Below, in pieces: positions 1 to 8,757 of a DNA stretch of 64,000 nt. Within the stretch, counting starts at the first letter, position 1, and every line of letters starts with the position of its first letter. The position numbers and the translations under genes are program-made. This DNA comes from Streptomyces paradoxus. Its GTDB lineage: Bacteria > Actinomycetota > Actinomycetes > Streptomycetales > Streptomycetaceae. The notes under the pieces are model-generated. The model was not told where the DNA came from. It saw only the letters and a program-made list of their open reading frames with translations, and did not search any database. Location of the stretch: NCBI RefSeq assembly GCF_014202475.1, contig NZ_JACHGV010000003.1:958379-1022378 (forward strand), in the 5' to 3' direction.

Positions 1-68
1 CGATGCGCCGGATGGTTGACGCCGGTGACATCGGACGCAAGAGCGGGCAGGGCTTCTACAAGCACTGA
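1..68 (+). CDS. 3-hydroxybutyryl-CoA dehydrogenase, C-terminal end (partial)
   Basis: Only the last 21 codons are in the window. The readable end, MRRMVDAGDIGRKSGQGFYKH and a TGA at 66-68, carries the GRKSG-GFY ending typical of NAD(P)-dependent 3-hydroxyacyl/3-hydroxybutyryl-CoA dehydrogenases. In these enzymes that segment closes the C-terminal helical domain. The family interconverts acetoacetyl-CoA and 3-hydroxybutyryl-CoA in the cytoplasm, which fits the thiolase and acyl-CoA mutase genes further right. The rest of the gene lies left of the window, so the Rossmann domain and catalytic His cannot be checked. Confidence 0.75.
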   Translation, partial: MRRMVDAGDIGRKSGQGFYKH

Positions 69-133
69 AACCGCACATGCCCCGGGGCCCATCACTCCCC
101 AGGGTGAATTCGGTATCGGTTCGCTTACAAGAA

Positions 134-168
134 GCAACCTCTGACTCCTCCACACAGTCAGAGGTTGC
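134..168 (+). terminator. Perfect 13-bp stem-loop after the dehydrogenase
   Basis: GCAACCTCTGACT (134-146) is followed by a 9-nt loop and its exact complement (156-168). It lies 65 nt after the dehydrogenase stop and 51 nt before the STAS start. There is no T-run, which is normal for Streptomyces. It is most likely a terminator. It could also be part of the STAS leader. Confidence 0.6.
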
Positions 169-219
169 ATCACCCACATCCAGAACGCGGAGCACGATTC
201 GCACGCACGGGGAGCGCAT

Positions 220-543
220 ATGCACATCAGGGGCGACCACGCCGAGCTGGTCGTCGGGGGCCGCCTCGACGTCCGGAGCGCGGCGGACGCCCGAACGGTC
301 CTGCACTCGGCCGTCGACGACGGAGTCGGCGACCTGGTGCTGGACCTGTCCGAACTGGACTCCTGGGACGCCACCGGACTGGGCGTGATCATGGGGGCCC
401 ACCGACGGGCCGGCCGCTGCGGCCGGCGCCTGGTGCTGCGCGGCGTACCGCCGCAGATGCAGCGCCTGCTGGTGGCCACCCGCCTGCACCGGATCCTGGC
501 GATCGAGGGGGGCATCGGGGTGGAGACGCTTCCCCGGGTGTGA
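220..543 (+). CDS. STAS-domain protein (anti-sigma factor antagonist family)
   Basis: This 107-residue protein is a single STAS domain. Proteins of this type bind a HPK-type anti-sigma kinase in the cytoplasm and release a sigma factor when unphosphorylated. The core is visible as LDLSELDSWDATGLGVI (residues 41-57), the loop that holds the phosphoacceptor. In SpoIIAA/RsbV-type proteins this loop reads D-S-[ST]-G, but here it is D50-A51-T52-G53, so the usual Ser appears to be Ala, with Thr next to it. The ATG at 220 has GGGAG 5-6 nt upstream. No anti-sigma kinase is encoded next to it, so the partner is elsewhere. Family confidence is high and partner unknown. Confidence 0.82.
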   Translation: MHIRGDHAELVVGGRLDVRSAADARTVLHSAVDDGVGDLVLDLSELDSWDATGLGVIMGAHRRAGRCGRRLVLRGVPPQMQRLLVATRLHRILAIEGGIGVETLPRV

Positions 544-809
544 CGCCCCGTACGGGTGTGAGCCGGGCGACCGGGGAGACCCGGACGCACGTCGTCGAAT
601 CGTGCGACGCGCACAATCCTCACGAGACCGTGACGTTACGGACGGCGCGGTACCCCGGACTGTCGTAGATACTGTGCGAAGGTTTAGGGTTCGGCTGCCC
701 GCTGCCTTGACACCCTTCGGCGGGACCGGACCAGAAGCGACAGCGCGGTGTGCAGCAAGGCCGGGAGGGGCTTTTCCGAGCACACACACGCTTTTGGGGG
801 GCTTGACCT

Positions 810-3320
810 ATGGATCCTGACAACCAGGGACCCGAGGAGTACGGCCACGACGGTGACGGCCCTGCGCCGCGCCAGCGCCCTCCCAGGGAATCCCTCACAC
901 CGGACTTCGCGCAGCACGCGCCGGCGCTCGCCCGCACGGTGCAGCTCGTCTCCGGCGACTTCCTGCTGACCGTCAACCCCGTCGACGGCAGCGAGATAGA
1001 GGCGTGCCCGCCCGCCGAACGACCCGCCCGGCCCGTGAAGCTCACCGCGGCCGAGCGCGCCGAGGCCGAGCGCGCGGCCCGTCCGCCCGTCCCGCCGGGC
1101 CCCGCGCTGCCCGCCCTGCCGCTGCTGGCCCGCCAGGAGGAACGCGAGCGCCTGGTGCGCCTGCTCGCCCGCGGCCGCTCCACCCGCCTCACCGGCGCGG
1201 CCGGCTCCGGCCGGACCCGCCTCCTCGACCTCGTCGCCGAGGACTGCTCCGACCTCGCCCCCGACGGCGTCGTCCGCCTCAACGGCTTCGGGCGCACCTC
1301 GGGCGACCTGCTGTACGACCTGTTCCACGCGGTGTACAGCGCGCCCCTGCACCGCCCGAACCGGGACGAACTGCTCACCTACGTCCGTGAGATCGGCGCG
1401 GTCGTCGTCCTCGACGACCTGGAGTTCGGCGGCGCCGCGCTCGACGAGCTGCTGGAGGCGACCCCCGAGTGCGCCTTCCTGCTCGGCGCCACCCCGGACG
1501 TGCCCGCCCCCTCCGCCGGTGCCGGCGTCGAGGAGGTCCTCCTCGGGGGACTGGAGCGCGCGGCCGGGCTCGACCTGCTGGAACACGCCGTCGGCCGGAC
1601 CCTCACCGAGGACGAGTCGAACTGGGCGGGCGACCTCTGGTTCGAGTCCGAGGGCCTGCCGCTGCGCTTCGTCCAGGCCGGCGCCCTGCTGCGGCAACGC
1701 GACCGGCTGCGCGCCGGCACCAGCGCCGTCGACGAGTTCGGCGTCTTCGAGGACGTGCCCCCGGCCGATCCCGCCGACGCCTACGACCTCGGTGACGACG
1801 TGCCGCTGCCCGCGCTCGGCGAGGCCGCCGCGCCCGCGCCGCTGCTCGCCTCCCGGCTGAGCGCCTCCGCCCGCGCCACCCTGCGGTTCGCCGTCGCCCT
1901 GGGCGGCGAGGTCCCGCACCAGGCGCATCTGCCCGCCCTGGTCGGCGACACCCACGCGGACGCCGCGCTCGGCGAACTGGCCGCCTGCGGCCTGGTCTCC
2001 CCGGTCGGCTCCCGCTACCGCCTCGCGGCCGGCGTGCCGGCCCAGCTGGAGGCCGCCGGGTACGCCGACGAGACCGAGGCCGGTGCCCGCAGCGCCGCCC
2101 AGCACTACTCCTGGTGGGCCGGGCACCCCTCGGTCACCCCGGAGCGCGTGTGCGCCGAGGCCGACGCGGTCCTCGCCGCCCTGGCCGTCCTCGGACCGGC
2201 CACCCGCCCGCCCGCCGAGGACGAGGAGAGCGCGGCCGTCCACCTGGCCCGCACCGCCGCCCCCGCGTTCGCCGCCGGACTGCACTGGAGCGCCTGGGAG
2301 CGGGCCCTGCGGGCCGGCGCCGAGGCCGCCCGGCTCGCCGGTGACGTCGGCGAGGAGGCCTACTTCCACCACGAGCTCGGTGTCCTCGCCCTGTGCGAGG
2401 GACAGCTCGACCGGGCCCGCGCCGAACTGGAGGCCTCCATCGGCCTGCGCGGCGCCCTCGCCGACAAGCGCGGGACAGTCGCCGGCCGCCGCGCCCTGGC
2501 CCTGGTCGCCGACCGCTCGGGTACACCGATCGGGCTCGGGCCGACCGCGGGGGAGGAAGTGCCCGACGCCCGTGGCGAGGAGTCGGCGTCCCCGCCCGGC
2601 GGGGTTCCGGCCGCCTTCCCGACGCTTCAGCCGCCGTCCTCCCCGGCGCTGGTCACCCACCGCAGCTCGTCCGCGCCCTCGCGCAAGGCGCGCGGCGGAC
2701 TCAAGGGCCTGGCCCGGCGTAACCTCGTGGCCTCCGGTGCCGGTGCCCTGCTCGTCGCGGTCCTGGGCACGGTGGTGACGCTCGGCGCCACCTCCGACAA
2801 GGACCGGAACCCGCCGTCCGACCAGGTCGGCGTCAACCCCTCCGCCAGCCAGGGCATCAACGACGGCAGCCTCGGCGCCGACCGGCCCGCGAACGACGGC
2901 GGTGGCGGCCCCGGCGATGCGGCCGCCCGCCCGACGGACCCGGGCCCCGACGGCACACTCGGCACGTCGGACGACCCGACCCCGACGGACTCGCCGAGCG
3001 GTTCGCAGGACCCGAGCGACGCCGCGTCGCCGTCGAAGCCGCCGTCGTCCTCGACCAAGCCGCCGTCCTCCCCGAAGCCGAGTTCGCCCAAGCCGCCGTC
3101 GTCCTCGACCAAGCCGCCGACGGGCACGTCGACACCGACCTCGCCGACGCCCACGCCGACGGACACCGGGCAGCCCACGCCGACGACCACCCCGCCGACC
3201 ACCAGCCCGTCCACCTCCGACTCGGCCAGCGGTCCGGCGCCGAGCGCCCCCACGAGCACCACCGCGAGCGCGTCGCAGAGCACCACGGGCACGCCGAGCG
3301 GCTCGGAGACGGTGATCTGA
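810..3320 (+). CDS. Large P-loop ATPase-like protein with one membrane span and Pro/Ser/Thr-rich exported tail
   Basis: An 836-residue protein of unknown specific function. Residues roughly 100-330 resemble an STAND/AAA-type NTPase, with GAAGSGRTRLLDL as the Walker A loop and VVVLDDLEF as a Walker B-like strand. A helical, TPR-like region follows to about residue 580. A single hydrophobic segment at about residues 641-663 (NLVASGAGALLVAVLGTVV) leads into about 150 residues rich in Pro, Ser, Thr and Gly. By the positive-inside rule (KARGGLKGLARR just before the span) the ATPase is cytoplasmic and the tail is outside. The ATG at 810 follows a G-rich stretch. The gene stands alone, with a terminator shared with nucS. 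The function is not recognised. Confidence 0.72.
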   Translation: MDPDNQGPEEYGHDGDGPAPRQRPPRESLTPDFAQHAPALARTVQLVSGDFLLTVNPVDGSEIEACPPAERPARPVKLTAAERAEAERAARPPVPPGPALPALPLLARQEERERLVRLLARGRSTRLTGAAGSGRTRLLDLVAEDCSDLAPDGVVRLNGFGRTSGDLLYDLFHAVYSAPLHRPNRDELLTYVREIGAVVVLDDLEFGGAALDELLEATPECAFLLGATPDVPAPSAGAGVEEVLLGGLERAAGLDLLEHAVGRTLTEDESNWAGDLWFESEGLPLRFVQAGALLRQRDRLRAGTSAVDEFGVFEDVPPADPADAYDLGDDVPLPALGEAAAPAPLLASRLSASARATLRFAVALGGEVPHQAHLPALVGDTHADAALGELAACGLVSPVGSRYRLAAGVPAQLEAAGYADETEAGARSAAQHYSWWAGHPSVTPERVCAEADAVLAALAVLGPATRPPAEDEESAAVHLARTAAPAFAAGLHWSAWERALRAGAEAARLAGDVGEEAYFHHELGVLALCEGQLDRARAELEASIGLRGALADKRGTVAGRRALALVADRSGTPIGLGPTAGEEVPDARGEESASPPGGVPAAFPTLQPPSSPALVTHRSSSAPSRKARGGLKGLARRNLVASGAGALLVAVLGTVVTLGATSDKDRNPPSDQVGVNPSASQGINDGSLGADRPANDGGGGPGDAAARPTDPGPDGTLGTSDDPTPTDSPSGSQDPSDAASPSKPPSSSTKPPSSPKPSSPKPPSSSTKPPTGTSTPTSPTPTPTDTGQPTPTTTPPTTSPSTSDSASGPAPSAPTSTTASASQSTTGTPSGSETVI

Positions 3321-3334
3321 CACCCGTGCACACG

Positions 3335-3369
3335 ACAGGGCCGGGTCCGTTCCGCGGACCCGGCCCTGT
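3335..3369. terminator. Bidirectional terminator between convergent genes
   Basis: A 15-bp perfect stem (3335-3349 with 3355-3369) closes a 5-nt loop. It sits between the ends of the membrane ATPase (3320) and nucS (3388), so it can serve both strands. Confidence 0.85.
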
Positions 3370-3387
3370 TCGCCGTCGTACGGGGTG

Positions 3388-4059
3388 TCAGAACAGCCGC
3401 AGTTTGTCGTCCTCGATCCCCCGCAGGGCGTCGTAGTCGAGAACCTGGCAGCCGATGCCGCGGTCGGTGGCGAGGACGCGGGCCTGCGGCTTGATCTCCT
3501 GGGCCGCGAAGACACCGCGCACCGGGGCGAGATGGGGATCGCGGTTCAGCAGCTCCAGATAGCGCGTGAGCTGCTCCACGCCGTCGATCTCACCGCGCCG
3601 CTTGATCTCCACCGCGACGGTCCTGCCGTCGGCGTCCCGGCACAGGATGTCGACCGGCCCGATGGCCGTCGGGTACTCGCGGCGGATCAGCGTGTAGCCC
3701 TCGCCGAGTGTCTCGATGCGGTCGGCGAGCAGCTCCTGGAGGTGCGCTTCCACGCCGTCCTTGATCAGGCCGGGATCGACGCCCAGTTCGTGCGAGGAGT
3801 CGTGGAGGACTTCCTCCATCGTGATGATGAGCTTCTCGCCCGCCTTGTTGACGACGGTCCAGACGCCCTCCTCCTCGCCGGTGCCCTCCTTCAGGGTGCA
3901 CGGCGGCGACATCCAGTTCAGGGGCTTGTAGGCCCGGTCGTCGGCGTGGATCGAGACGCTGCCGTCCGCCTTCACCAGAATCAGGCGCGGGGCCGAGGGA
4001 AGGTGGGCGGTGAGCCGCCCGGCGTAGTCCACGGAGCAGCGGGCAATGACGAGACGCAT
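3388..4059 (-). CDS. nucS: Endonuclease NucS (EndoMS), mismatch repair
   Basis: A 223-residue protein recognised from its N-terminus [16 protein letters not shown] and its PD-(D/E)xK nuclease core ([13 protein letters not shown] then VAVEIKRR). NucS cuts both strands at G-T, G-G and T-T mismatches. It is the mutation-avoidance nuclease of actinobacteria, which lack MutS-MutL. The C-terminus ends in DDKLRLF, the type of short motif that docks NucS on the DNA sliding clamp. I chose the ATG at 4059. A TTG three codons upstream (4068) is also open, but it lacks a ribosome site and the family starts at MRLV. The gene is convergent with the membrane ATPase and appears to be single. Confidence 0.93.
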   Translation of the reverse strand: MRLVIARCSVDYAGRLTAHLPSAPRLILVKADGSVSIHADDRAYKPLNWMSPPCTLKEGTGEEEGVWTVVNKAGEKLIITMEEVLHDSSHELGVDPGLIKDGVEAHLQELLADRIETLGEGYTLIRREYPTAIGPVDILCRDADGRTVAVEIKRRGEIDGVEQLTRYLELLNRDPHLAPVRGVFAAQEIKPQARVLATDRGIGCQVLDYDALRGIEDDKLRLF

Positions 4060-4312
4060 GGTCGGCAACGCTACTCGACGGGCGCCTGTCGACGCGATTC
4101 GCCCTGGAAAACACGCGTTCGGTAATGGCCGATTGTGTGCACGGTGTGCTCAGCGGGAGTGTCTCATCTGCCCATTTTCCTGGTGTCGTCACCGTACGTT
4201 GCTTACCGTATGAACGGGAGGTCGCGAGGCGTGTACGCAGCGTGTCCGGTATCGCGAACTCCCCCTATCTGTCCGGCAACCCCTGCTCATCGGGGGTGCG
4301 AGAGGAGAACTC

Positions 4313-4705
4313 ATGTCGCTCGACGTCTCACCGGCCCTACTCGAACAGGCCGAGCGAGGCGAGGTCGACGAAGCGGAATTCGTCGACTGCGTCCGGACCT
4401 CCCTGCCTTACGCGTGGGAGATGATCAGCTCACTGGTGGCCCAGCTGAAGGTGGACGGCGGCGCGTTCGCCGACAACCAGACGCCCCCGCCGGACGAGCA
4501 GGCACGCGGCCAGCTGCTGCGTGCGCTTGCGAGTGACGCGATACGCGGCGCGCTGCAACGGCACTTCGGTGTGCGGCTGGCTTTCCAGAACTGCCACCGG
4601 GTGGCCGTGTTCCCGCTTGACTCCTCGGTCGACGAGAAACTGGACCGCTTCACCTCGGTCCGCAGTCAGGTGCTGAACCAGTCACCCGAGTTCCGGGACT
4701 GCTGA
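4313..4705 (+). CDS. Conserved small protein, SCO5389 family
   Basis: A 130-residue soluble protein, MSLDVSPALLEQAERGEVDEAEFVDCVRTSLPYAWEMI and onward, with no signal peptide or membrane span. I recognise it as the conserved actinobacterial family named after S. coelicolor SCO5389. I know of no assigned biochemical function. GAGAGGAG lies just before the ATG at 4313, so the start is firm. The sequence is acidic in its first half and has a conserved Cys near residue 26 and another near its end (FRDC). It has its own upstream region (about 250 nt after divergent nucS) and a terminator behind it, so it is probably monocistronic. Confidence 0.75.
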   Translation: MSLDVSPALLEQAERGEVDEAEFVDCVRTSLPYAWEMISSLVAQLKVDGGAFADNQTPPPDEQARGQLLRALASDAIRGALQRHFGVRLAFQNCHRVAVFPLDSSVDEKLDRFTSVRSQVLNQSPEFRDC

Positions 4706-4718
4706 CGCGGCGCCGCTT

Positions 4719-4768
4719 GCTTGCCGCTCCGTACGCGGGAGGTGCAGTTCTGTACCGGAGCGGCAAGC
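4719..4768. terminator. Long-loop terminator between convergent genes
   Basis: A 13-bp perfect stem (4719-4731 with 4756-4768) with a 24-nt loop fills the 84-nt gap between the SCO5389-family gene and the leftward oxidoreductase. Confidence 0.65.
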
Positions 4769-4789
4769 CCCCAGGAACCCACCGGGCTC

Positions 4790-5818
4790 TCAGACGAGTT
4801 GGGGGAGCACCTCGGCGCCCAGCCGCCGCACGTTCTCCTCGGTCGCCGCCAGGTCCCCGGAACCCTCGACGAGCAGCGCGAAGCGCGAGATGCCCGTCCG
4901 CTCGCTCGTCGCCGCCAGCCGGTCCGCGCACAGCCGCGGGGTGCCCACCGGGTGCAGCCCGCAGAGCAGTTCGGTGTACGCGAGGGGGTCGCGCATCCGG
5001 CGTGTGCGCCCGTCGACCGTGACATGGGCCTCCAGGCCCTGCTTCAGCCAGCCCGGCATCGCCTTCATCAGCGTCTCCGCCGCGTCGACCCGCCGGTCCG
5101 CGATCTGGCAGACGCCGGCCGACACATGGGACGCGCCCAGGATCTCCTCCGGCGACCGGCCGCAGGCCCGCGCATGCTGCCGCCACAGCGCGACCATCTC
5201 GGCCTTCTCCTCGTCCCCCACGTGCATCCCGAGCAGCATCGAAAGACCCCGCTCGGCCGCCAGCCGCACACTCGACGGCGAGGTGCAGGCGACGACCAGC
5301 TCGGGCCCTGCGGCCTCCGTCAGCGCCTCCGACGGCCGGGGCACCACCGGGACTTCACGGAAGCGGAAGCGCTCTCCGTCGGCCGCCACGGACGACTCGC
5401 GCAGCCACCGCACCAGAAGCTCCAGGGACTCCGGGAAGCCCTTCTCGTACGCCTCCAGACCCGCGCCGAACACCTCCAGGTCGACCCACGGTCCGCCGCG
5501 CCCGACACCGAGCGTGAAACGGCCGCCGCTCGTGTGGTGCAGCAGCGCCGCCTGTTCGCCGAGCGCCACGGGGTGGACGGTCGGCAGGACGCTGACCGCC
5601 GTGCCGACCCCGATGCGGCGGGTGCGGCCCAGCAGTAGGGCGGCCAGGGTGATGGCCGACGGACACGTGCCGTACGGCACGAAGTGGTGCTCGGCCAGCC
5701 AGACCGCGTCGAGCCCGGCCTCCTCGGCCACCTCGGCCGAGCGGACCGCGCGGTGCAGCGCCTCTCCCTCGCCCTGACCGGGGAACTGGGCCGCCAACAC
5801 GAAACTTCCAACGCGCAT
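4790..5818 (-). CDS. LLM-class flavin-dependent oxidoreductase (luciferase-like)
   Basis: A 342-residue protein with the bacterial luciferase-like fold. It starts MRVGSFVLAAQFPGQGEGEALHR and contains the family's LDAVWLAEHHF and GVGTAVSVLPTVHPVALGEQAALL segments. It also has the GRFTLGVGRGGP loop that packs near the flavin. Such enzymes use reduced FMN or F420 in monooxygenase or reductase reactions on small molecules in the cytoplasm, and the substrate cannot be read from sequence. I placed the start at the ATG at 5818, which is preceded by AGGAAAG. The 16 codons in front of it are open but lack family similarity. A terminator follows its stop. Confidence 0.85.
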   Translation of the reverse strand: MRVGSFVLAAQFPGQGEGEALHRAVRSAEVAEEAGLDAVWLAEHHFVPYGTCPSAITLAALLLGRTRRIGVGTAVSVLPTVHPVALGEQAALLHHTSGGRFTLGVGRGGPWVDLEVFGAGLEAYEKGFPESLELLVRWLRESSVAADGERFRFREVPVVPRPSEALTEAAGPELVVACTSPSSVRLAAERGLSMLLGMHVGDEEKAEMVALWRQHARACGRSPEEILGASHVSAGVCQIADRRVDAAETLMKAMPGWLKQGLEAHVTVDGRTRRMRDPLAYTELLCGLHPVGTPRLCADRLAATSERTGISRFALLVEGSGDLAATEENVRRLGAEVLPQLV

Positions 5819-6083
5819 TGCTTTCCTGCTTCCTTGGCTCCGACACGGAGCTCCCCCACAGCGCATAACCGTCTGACACGTGCCGAGGACACGGCCGGGC
5901 GGAGTATTTTGCGGATTGTCTGCAGAATGGGGCGTTCCGCCGGGGGCCCGGGGGAGAGCACACAGGGCGGACCCGCCGCGCCCGCGAGGGACTTATGGCG
6001 ATTGGCGCCGTACGCGTACCCCTGTGCGCGCCGCGTAGGCTGGACGCGGCCCGTGCTTCCTGTATAGCCCCGAGAGGTGTCCC

Positions 6084-6416
6084 GTGTCCCCGCGTCGCAA
6101 CCGACCCAACGGCGCCGCTTCGTCCGGACGGAGCGCCGAGGACGACCGCCCCGGCCGCTACGGCGGCTGGCAGTCCTCGGACAATTGGCAGGGCGAGAAC
6201 TGGAGCGTGCGGCACGTGGCCGGCGCGAGCGCGCAGGGCAAGTCCTACCGCTGCCCCGGCTGCGACCAGATGATCCCGGACGGGGTGCCGCACGTGGTGG
6301 CCTGGGCCGAGCACACGGGCGTCGACGACCGCAGACACTGGCACAAGGCCTGCTGGAACGCGCGGGACCGCCGCACCCCGGGGGTGCAGCGGTCCCGTAA
6401 CGCGCCGAAGTTCTGA
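6084..6416 (+). CDS. Small zinc-ribbon-like protein of unknown function
   Basis: A 110-residue hydrophilic protein from a GTG start with GAGAGG just upstream. The first 50 residues are basic, polar and probably disordered. The second half has CPGCDQMIPDGVPHVVAW followed by HWHKACW. These Cys and His residues look like a treble-clef or LIM-like zinc site. Streptomyces homologues have been labelled ATP/GTP-binding, but I see no P-loop to support that. It ends 6 nt from the convergent ABC permease stop. The function is not recognised. Confidence 0.7.
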   Translation: MSPRRNRPNGAASSGRSAEDDRPGRYGGWQSSDNWQGENWSVRHVAGASAQGKSYRCPGCDQMIPDGVPHVVAWAEHTGVDDRRHWHKACWNARDRRTPGVQRSRNAPKF

Positions 6417-6422
6417 GCGGAC

Positions 6423-7313
6423 TCAGACGTCCCGCTTCTCCAGCAGCGCGAAGGCGCCGGCGAACGCCGCGGCCGTGACGCCGAGGATGATCCACAGCGG
6501 GTCCCAGCCGGACGGGCCGGACTGGCTCGCCGTGTTGAGGGAGTTGGCGTAGAAGACGCTCAGCTGGCTCGGGATCGAGTACTCGAACAGGGCGTCGCGC
6601 ACGCCCTGCAGCGACTCCGAGAACATGAACAGCGCGATCACCAGCGGGGCCAGCACGGCGCCGATCATGATGGTGATGGCGCCGGCCGAGTGCCGGATGA
6701 TCGAGCCGACCAGGAGCGAGAGCAGGCCCAGCAGGGCGATGTAGAGCGAAATGCCGACCGTGCCCTTCAGCCACTCGCCGCCCGAGGGTGCCTTGGCGCC
6801 GTTGCCGTCCAGCATGGCCACGTGCAGGAAGGCGACGAGGGAGGCGGCCACCAGCGTCACCACGAACGCGACCAGGAAGAACACGATGGCCTTCGCCGCC
6901 AGCACGCGTCCGCGGCTCGGGCAGGCGACCATCGTGGTGCGGATCATGCCGGTGCCGTACTCCGAGGCCGTGGTCAGCACGCCGAGCGTGATGACACACA
7001 TGCTGCCGAGCAGCAGCCCGAAGAAGCCGAGGGACAGCGCGTTCTCGCCGGACAGGTCCGAGGAGGAGCTCGACACCACGATGCCCGTCAGCAGACCGAT
7101 GCCGACGACGAGCAGGACGAACACGCCGAGCGTCCACATCGTGGAGCGCACCGACCTGATCTTCGTCCACTCCGAGGCGATGGCGTTGCCGAGGTGCGTG
7201 CGCACGATGGGGATCGGCGAGGTGTAGCCGGGGCTGCCGGCGTACGGGGCGGAACCGGGCGCCGCCTGCCAGGCGGGCGCGGCCTGCGGCGTCTGGGACT
7301 GGGGGCTGCTCAT
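6423..7313 (-). CDS. ABC-2 family transporter permease (pair 1)
   Basis: A 296-residue membrane protein. About 50 residues of Pro/Gln/Ala-rich cytoplasmic N-terminus are followed by SEWTKIRSVRSTMWTL, the amphipathic entry of ABC-2 permeases, and about six hydrophobic spans. The last span ends just before the C-terminal LLEKRDV. The ATG at 7313 overlaps the TGA of the upstream ATPase gene (ATGA, 7310-7313), so the two are translationally coupled and form one exporter. The substrate is unknown. Homologues in Streptomyces are usually called multidrug or antibiotic exporters without proof. It resembles the permease at 8758-9528, which suggests a tandem duplication of the whole pair. Confidence 0.9.
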   Translation of the reverse strand: MSSPQSQTPQAAPAWQAAPGSAPYAGSPGYTSPIPIVRTHLGNAIASEWTKIRSVRSTMWTLGVFVLLVVGIGLLTGIVVSSSSSDLSGENALSLGFFGLLLGSMCVITLGVLTTASEYGTGMIRTTMVACPSRGRVLAAKAIVFFLVAFVVTLVAASLVAFLHVAMLDGNGAKAPSGGEWLKGTVGISLYIALLGLLSLLVGSIIRHSAGAITIMIGAVLAPLVIALFMFSESLQGVRDALFEYSIPSQLSVFYANSLNTASQSGPSGWDPLWIILGVTAAAFAGAFALLEKRDV

Positions 7314-8635
7314 CGGGCGTCCTCGGGCTTGGTCAGGTCGGAGGTCGGGGCGGCGGCGGGCGTCGGCGGGGCGGGCTGCGCGGGGGCCGAGGCGGCCGGC
7401 TGGGCGGCGGGGGCCGCGGGGGCCTGCGGTGCGGGCTGTGCGGTGCCCTGGGGCGCCTGGGGCGCGGGCTGGGCGTACGGGTTGGGCGTTCCCGCGCCGG
7501 GGGCGCCAGGGGCGCTCGGAGCGACGCCGGGTGCCCCCGGGGCGCCGTACGGGCCCGCCGGAGCCTGGCCGGGCGTGCCCTGCGGCGAAGCCGGGAACGG
7601 CTGGCCGCCCTGCTGGGGCGGCGGCGGGGCGTACCAGCCCGGCTGGCCCTGCCCGGGCACGGGCATCGGCGGCTGCGCGCCGGGCGGCAGCGGCTGCTGG
7701 AGCCCTTCCTTCTGGTCGATCGTCGAGCGGTAGTCGACGGCGCCCTGCGTCATCCGCATGTAGGCCTCCTCCAGGGAGGCCTGGTGCGGCGACAGTTCCC
7801 ACAGCCGTACGTCGTGGTCGTGCGCGATATCGCTGATGCGCGGCAGGGCCAGCCCCGTCACGCGCAGCGCGCCGTCCTGCTCGGGCAGCACGTGCCCGCC
7901 CGACTCGGTCAGCGCGGCCGACAGCTTCTCGCGCTGCTGCGGCTCGGTGTCGGGCGTGCGCACCCGCGCGAAGTCCGCGGAGTTCGCCGAGATGAAGTCG
8001 GTCACGCTCATGTCGGCGAGCAGCTGGCCGCGCCCGATGACGATGAGGTGGTCGGCGGTCAGCGCCATCTCGCTCATCAGGTGGGAGGAGACGAAGACCG
8101 TACGGCCCTCCGCCGCCAGCGCCTTCATCAGGTTGCGCACCCAGAGGATGCCCTCCGGGTCGAGGCCGTTGACCGGCTCGTCGAACAGCAGCACCTGCGG
8201 GTCGCCGAGCAGCGCGGCGGCGATGCCGAGCCGCTGCCCCATGCCGAGGGAGAAGCCCTTGGACCGCTTCTTGGCCACGTCCTGCAGACCGACGACCCCG
8301 AGCACCTCGTCCACCCGCCGGGCCGGGATGCCCGACAGCTGGGCCAGGGACAGCAGGTGGTTGCGGGCGGACCGGCCGCCGTGCACCGCCTTGGCGTCCA
8401 GCAGGGCACCGACCTGGCGGGCGGCGTTGGGCAGCCTGCGGTACGGATAGCCGCCGATCGTCACCTGCCCGGCCGTCGGATTGTCCAGGCCGAGGATCAT
8501 CCGCATCGTCGTCGACTTGCCCGAGCCGTTCGGCCCGAGGAAGCCGGTGACGGCTCCGGGCCGCACCTGGAAGGAAAGGTTGTACACAGCGGTCTTGTCG
8601 CCGTAGCGCTTCGTCAGGCCGACTGCTTCGATCAT
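7310..8635 (-). CDS. ABC transporter ATP-binding protein with long Pro/Ala/Gln tail (pair 1)
   Basis: A 441-residue protein. Residues 1-310 are a standard DrrA-like ATPase: MIEAVGLTKRYGDKTAV, Walker A GPNGSGKSTT, a signature variant SLGMGQRLGIA, Walker B VLLFDEPVNGLDPEG and the switch His in VFVSSHLMSE. From about residue 320 to the end it has an unusual tail rich in Pro, Ala, Gln and Gly (for example PPPPQQGGQPFP), not seen in the sister ATPase at 9531. The start is the ATG at 8635. An in-frame start 6 codons upstream is less like the family. It powers the permease it overlaps by 4 nt. The tail may be a flexible interaction segment, which is inference. Confidence 0.9.
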   Translation of the reverse strand: MIEAVGLTKRYGDKTAVYNLSFQVRPGAVTGFLGPNGSGKSTTMRMILGLDNPTAGQVTIGGYPYRRLPNAARQVGALLDAKAVHGGRSARNHLLSLAQLSGIPARRVDEVLGVVGLQDVAKKRSKGFSLGMGQRLGIAAALLGDPQVLLFDEPVNGLDPEGILWVRNLMKALAAEGRTVFVSSHLMSEMALTADHLIVIGRGQLLADMSVTDFISANSADFARVRTPDTEPQQREKLSAALTESGGHVLPEQDGALRVTGLALPRISDIAHDHDVRLWELSPHQASLEEAYMRMTQGAVDYRSTIDQKEGLQQPLPPGAQPPMPVPGQGQPGWYAPPPPQQGGQPFPASPQGTPGQAPAGPYGAPGAPGVAPSAPGAPGAGTPNPYAQPAPQAPQGTAQPAPQAPAAPAAQPAASAPAQPAPPTPAAAPTSDLTKPEDAR

Positions 8636-8757
8636 GCTCCGCACCCATCGCAAGGTTCAGGACAGCGGGGCACACGCCCCCGTAAGGGTTAGGAGGATAT
8701 CGAGGCGCTGACGGTTCCACCCAAGAGGAGGTAAAGGGTCAGGCGAAGTCCGTCCCG

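Noticed and set aside
684..3515. A 943-codon leftward frame opposite the membrane ATPase
   Set aside because: It overlaps the end of nucS and the shared terminator, is Gly/Arg-rich low complexity, and the + strand frame has a P-loop and membrane span.
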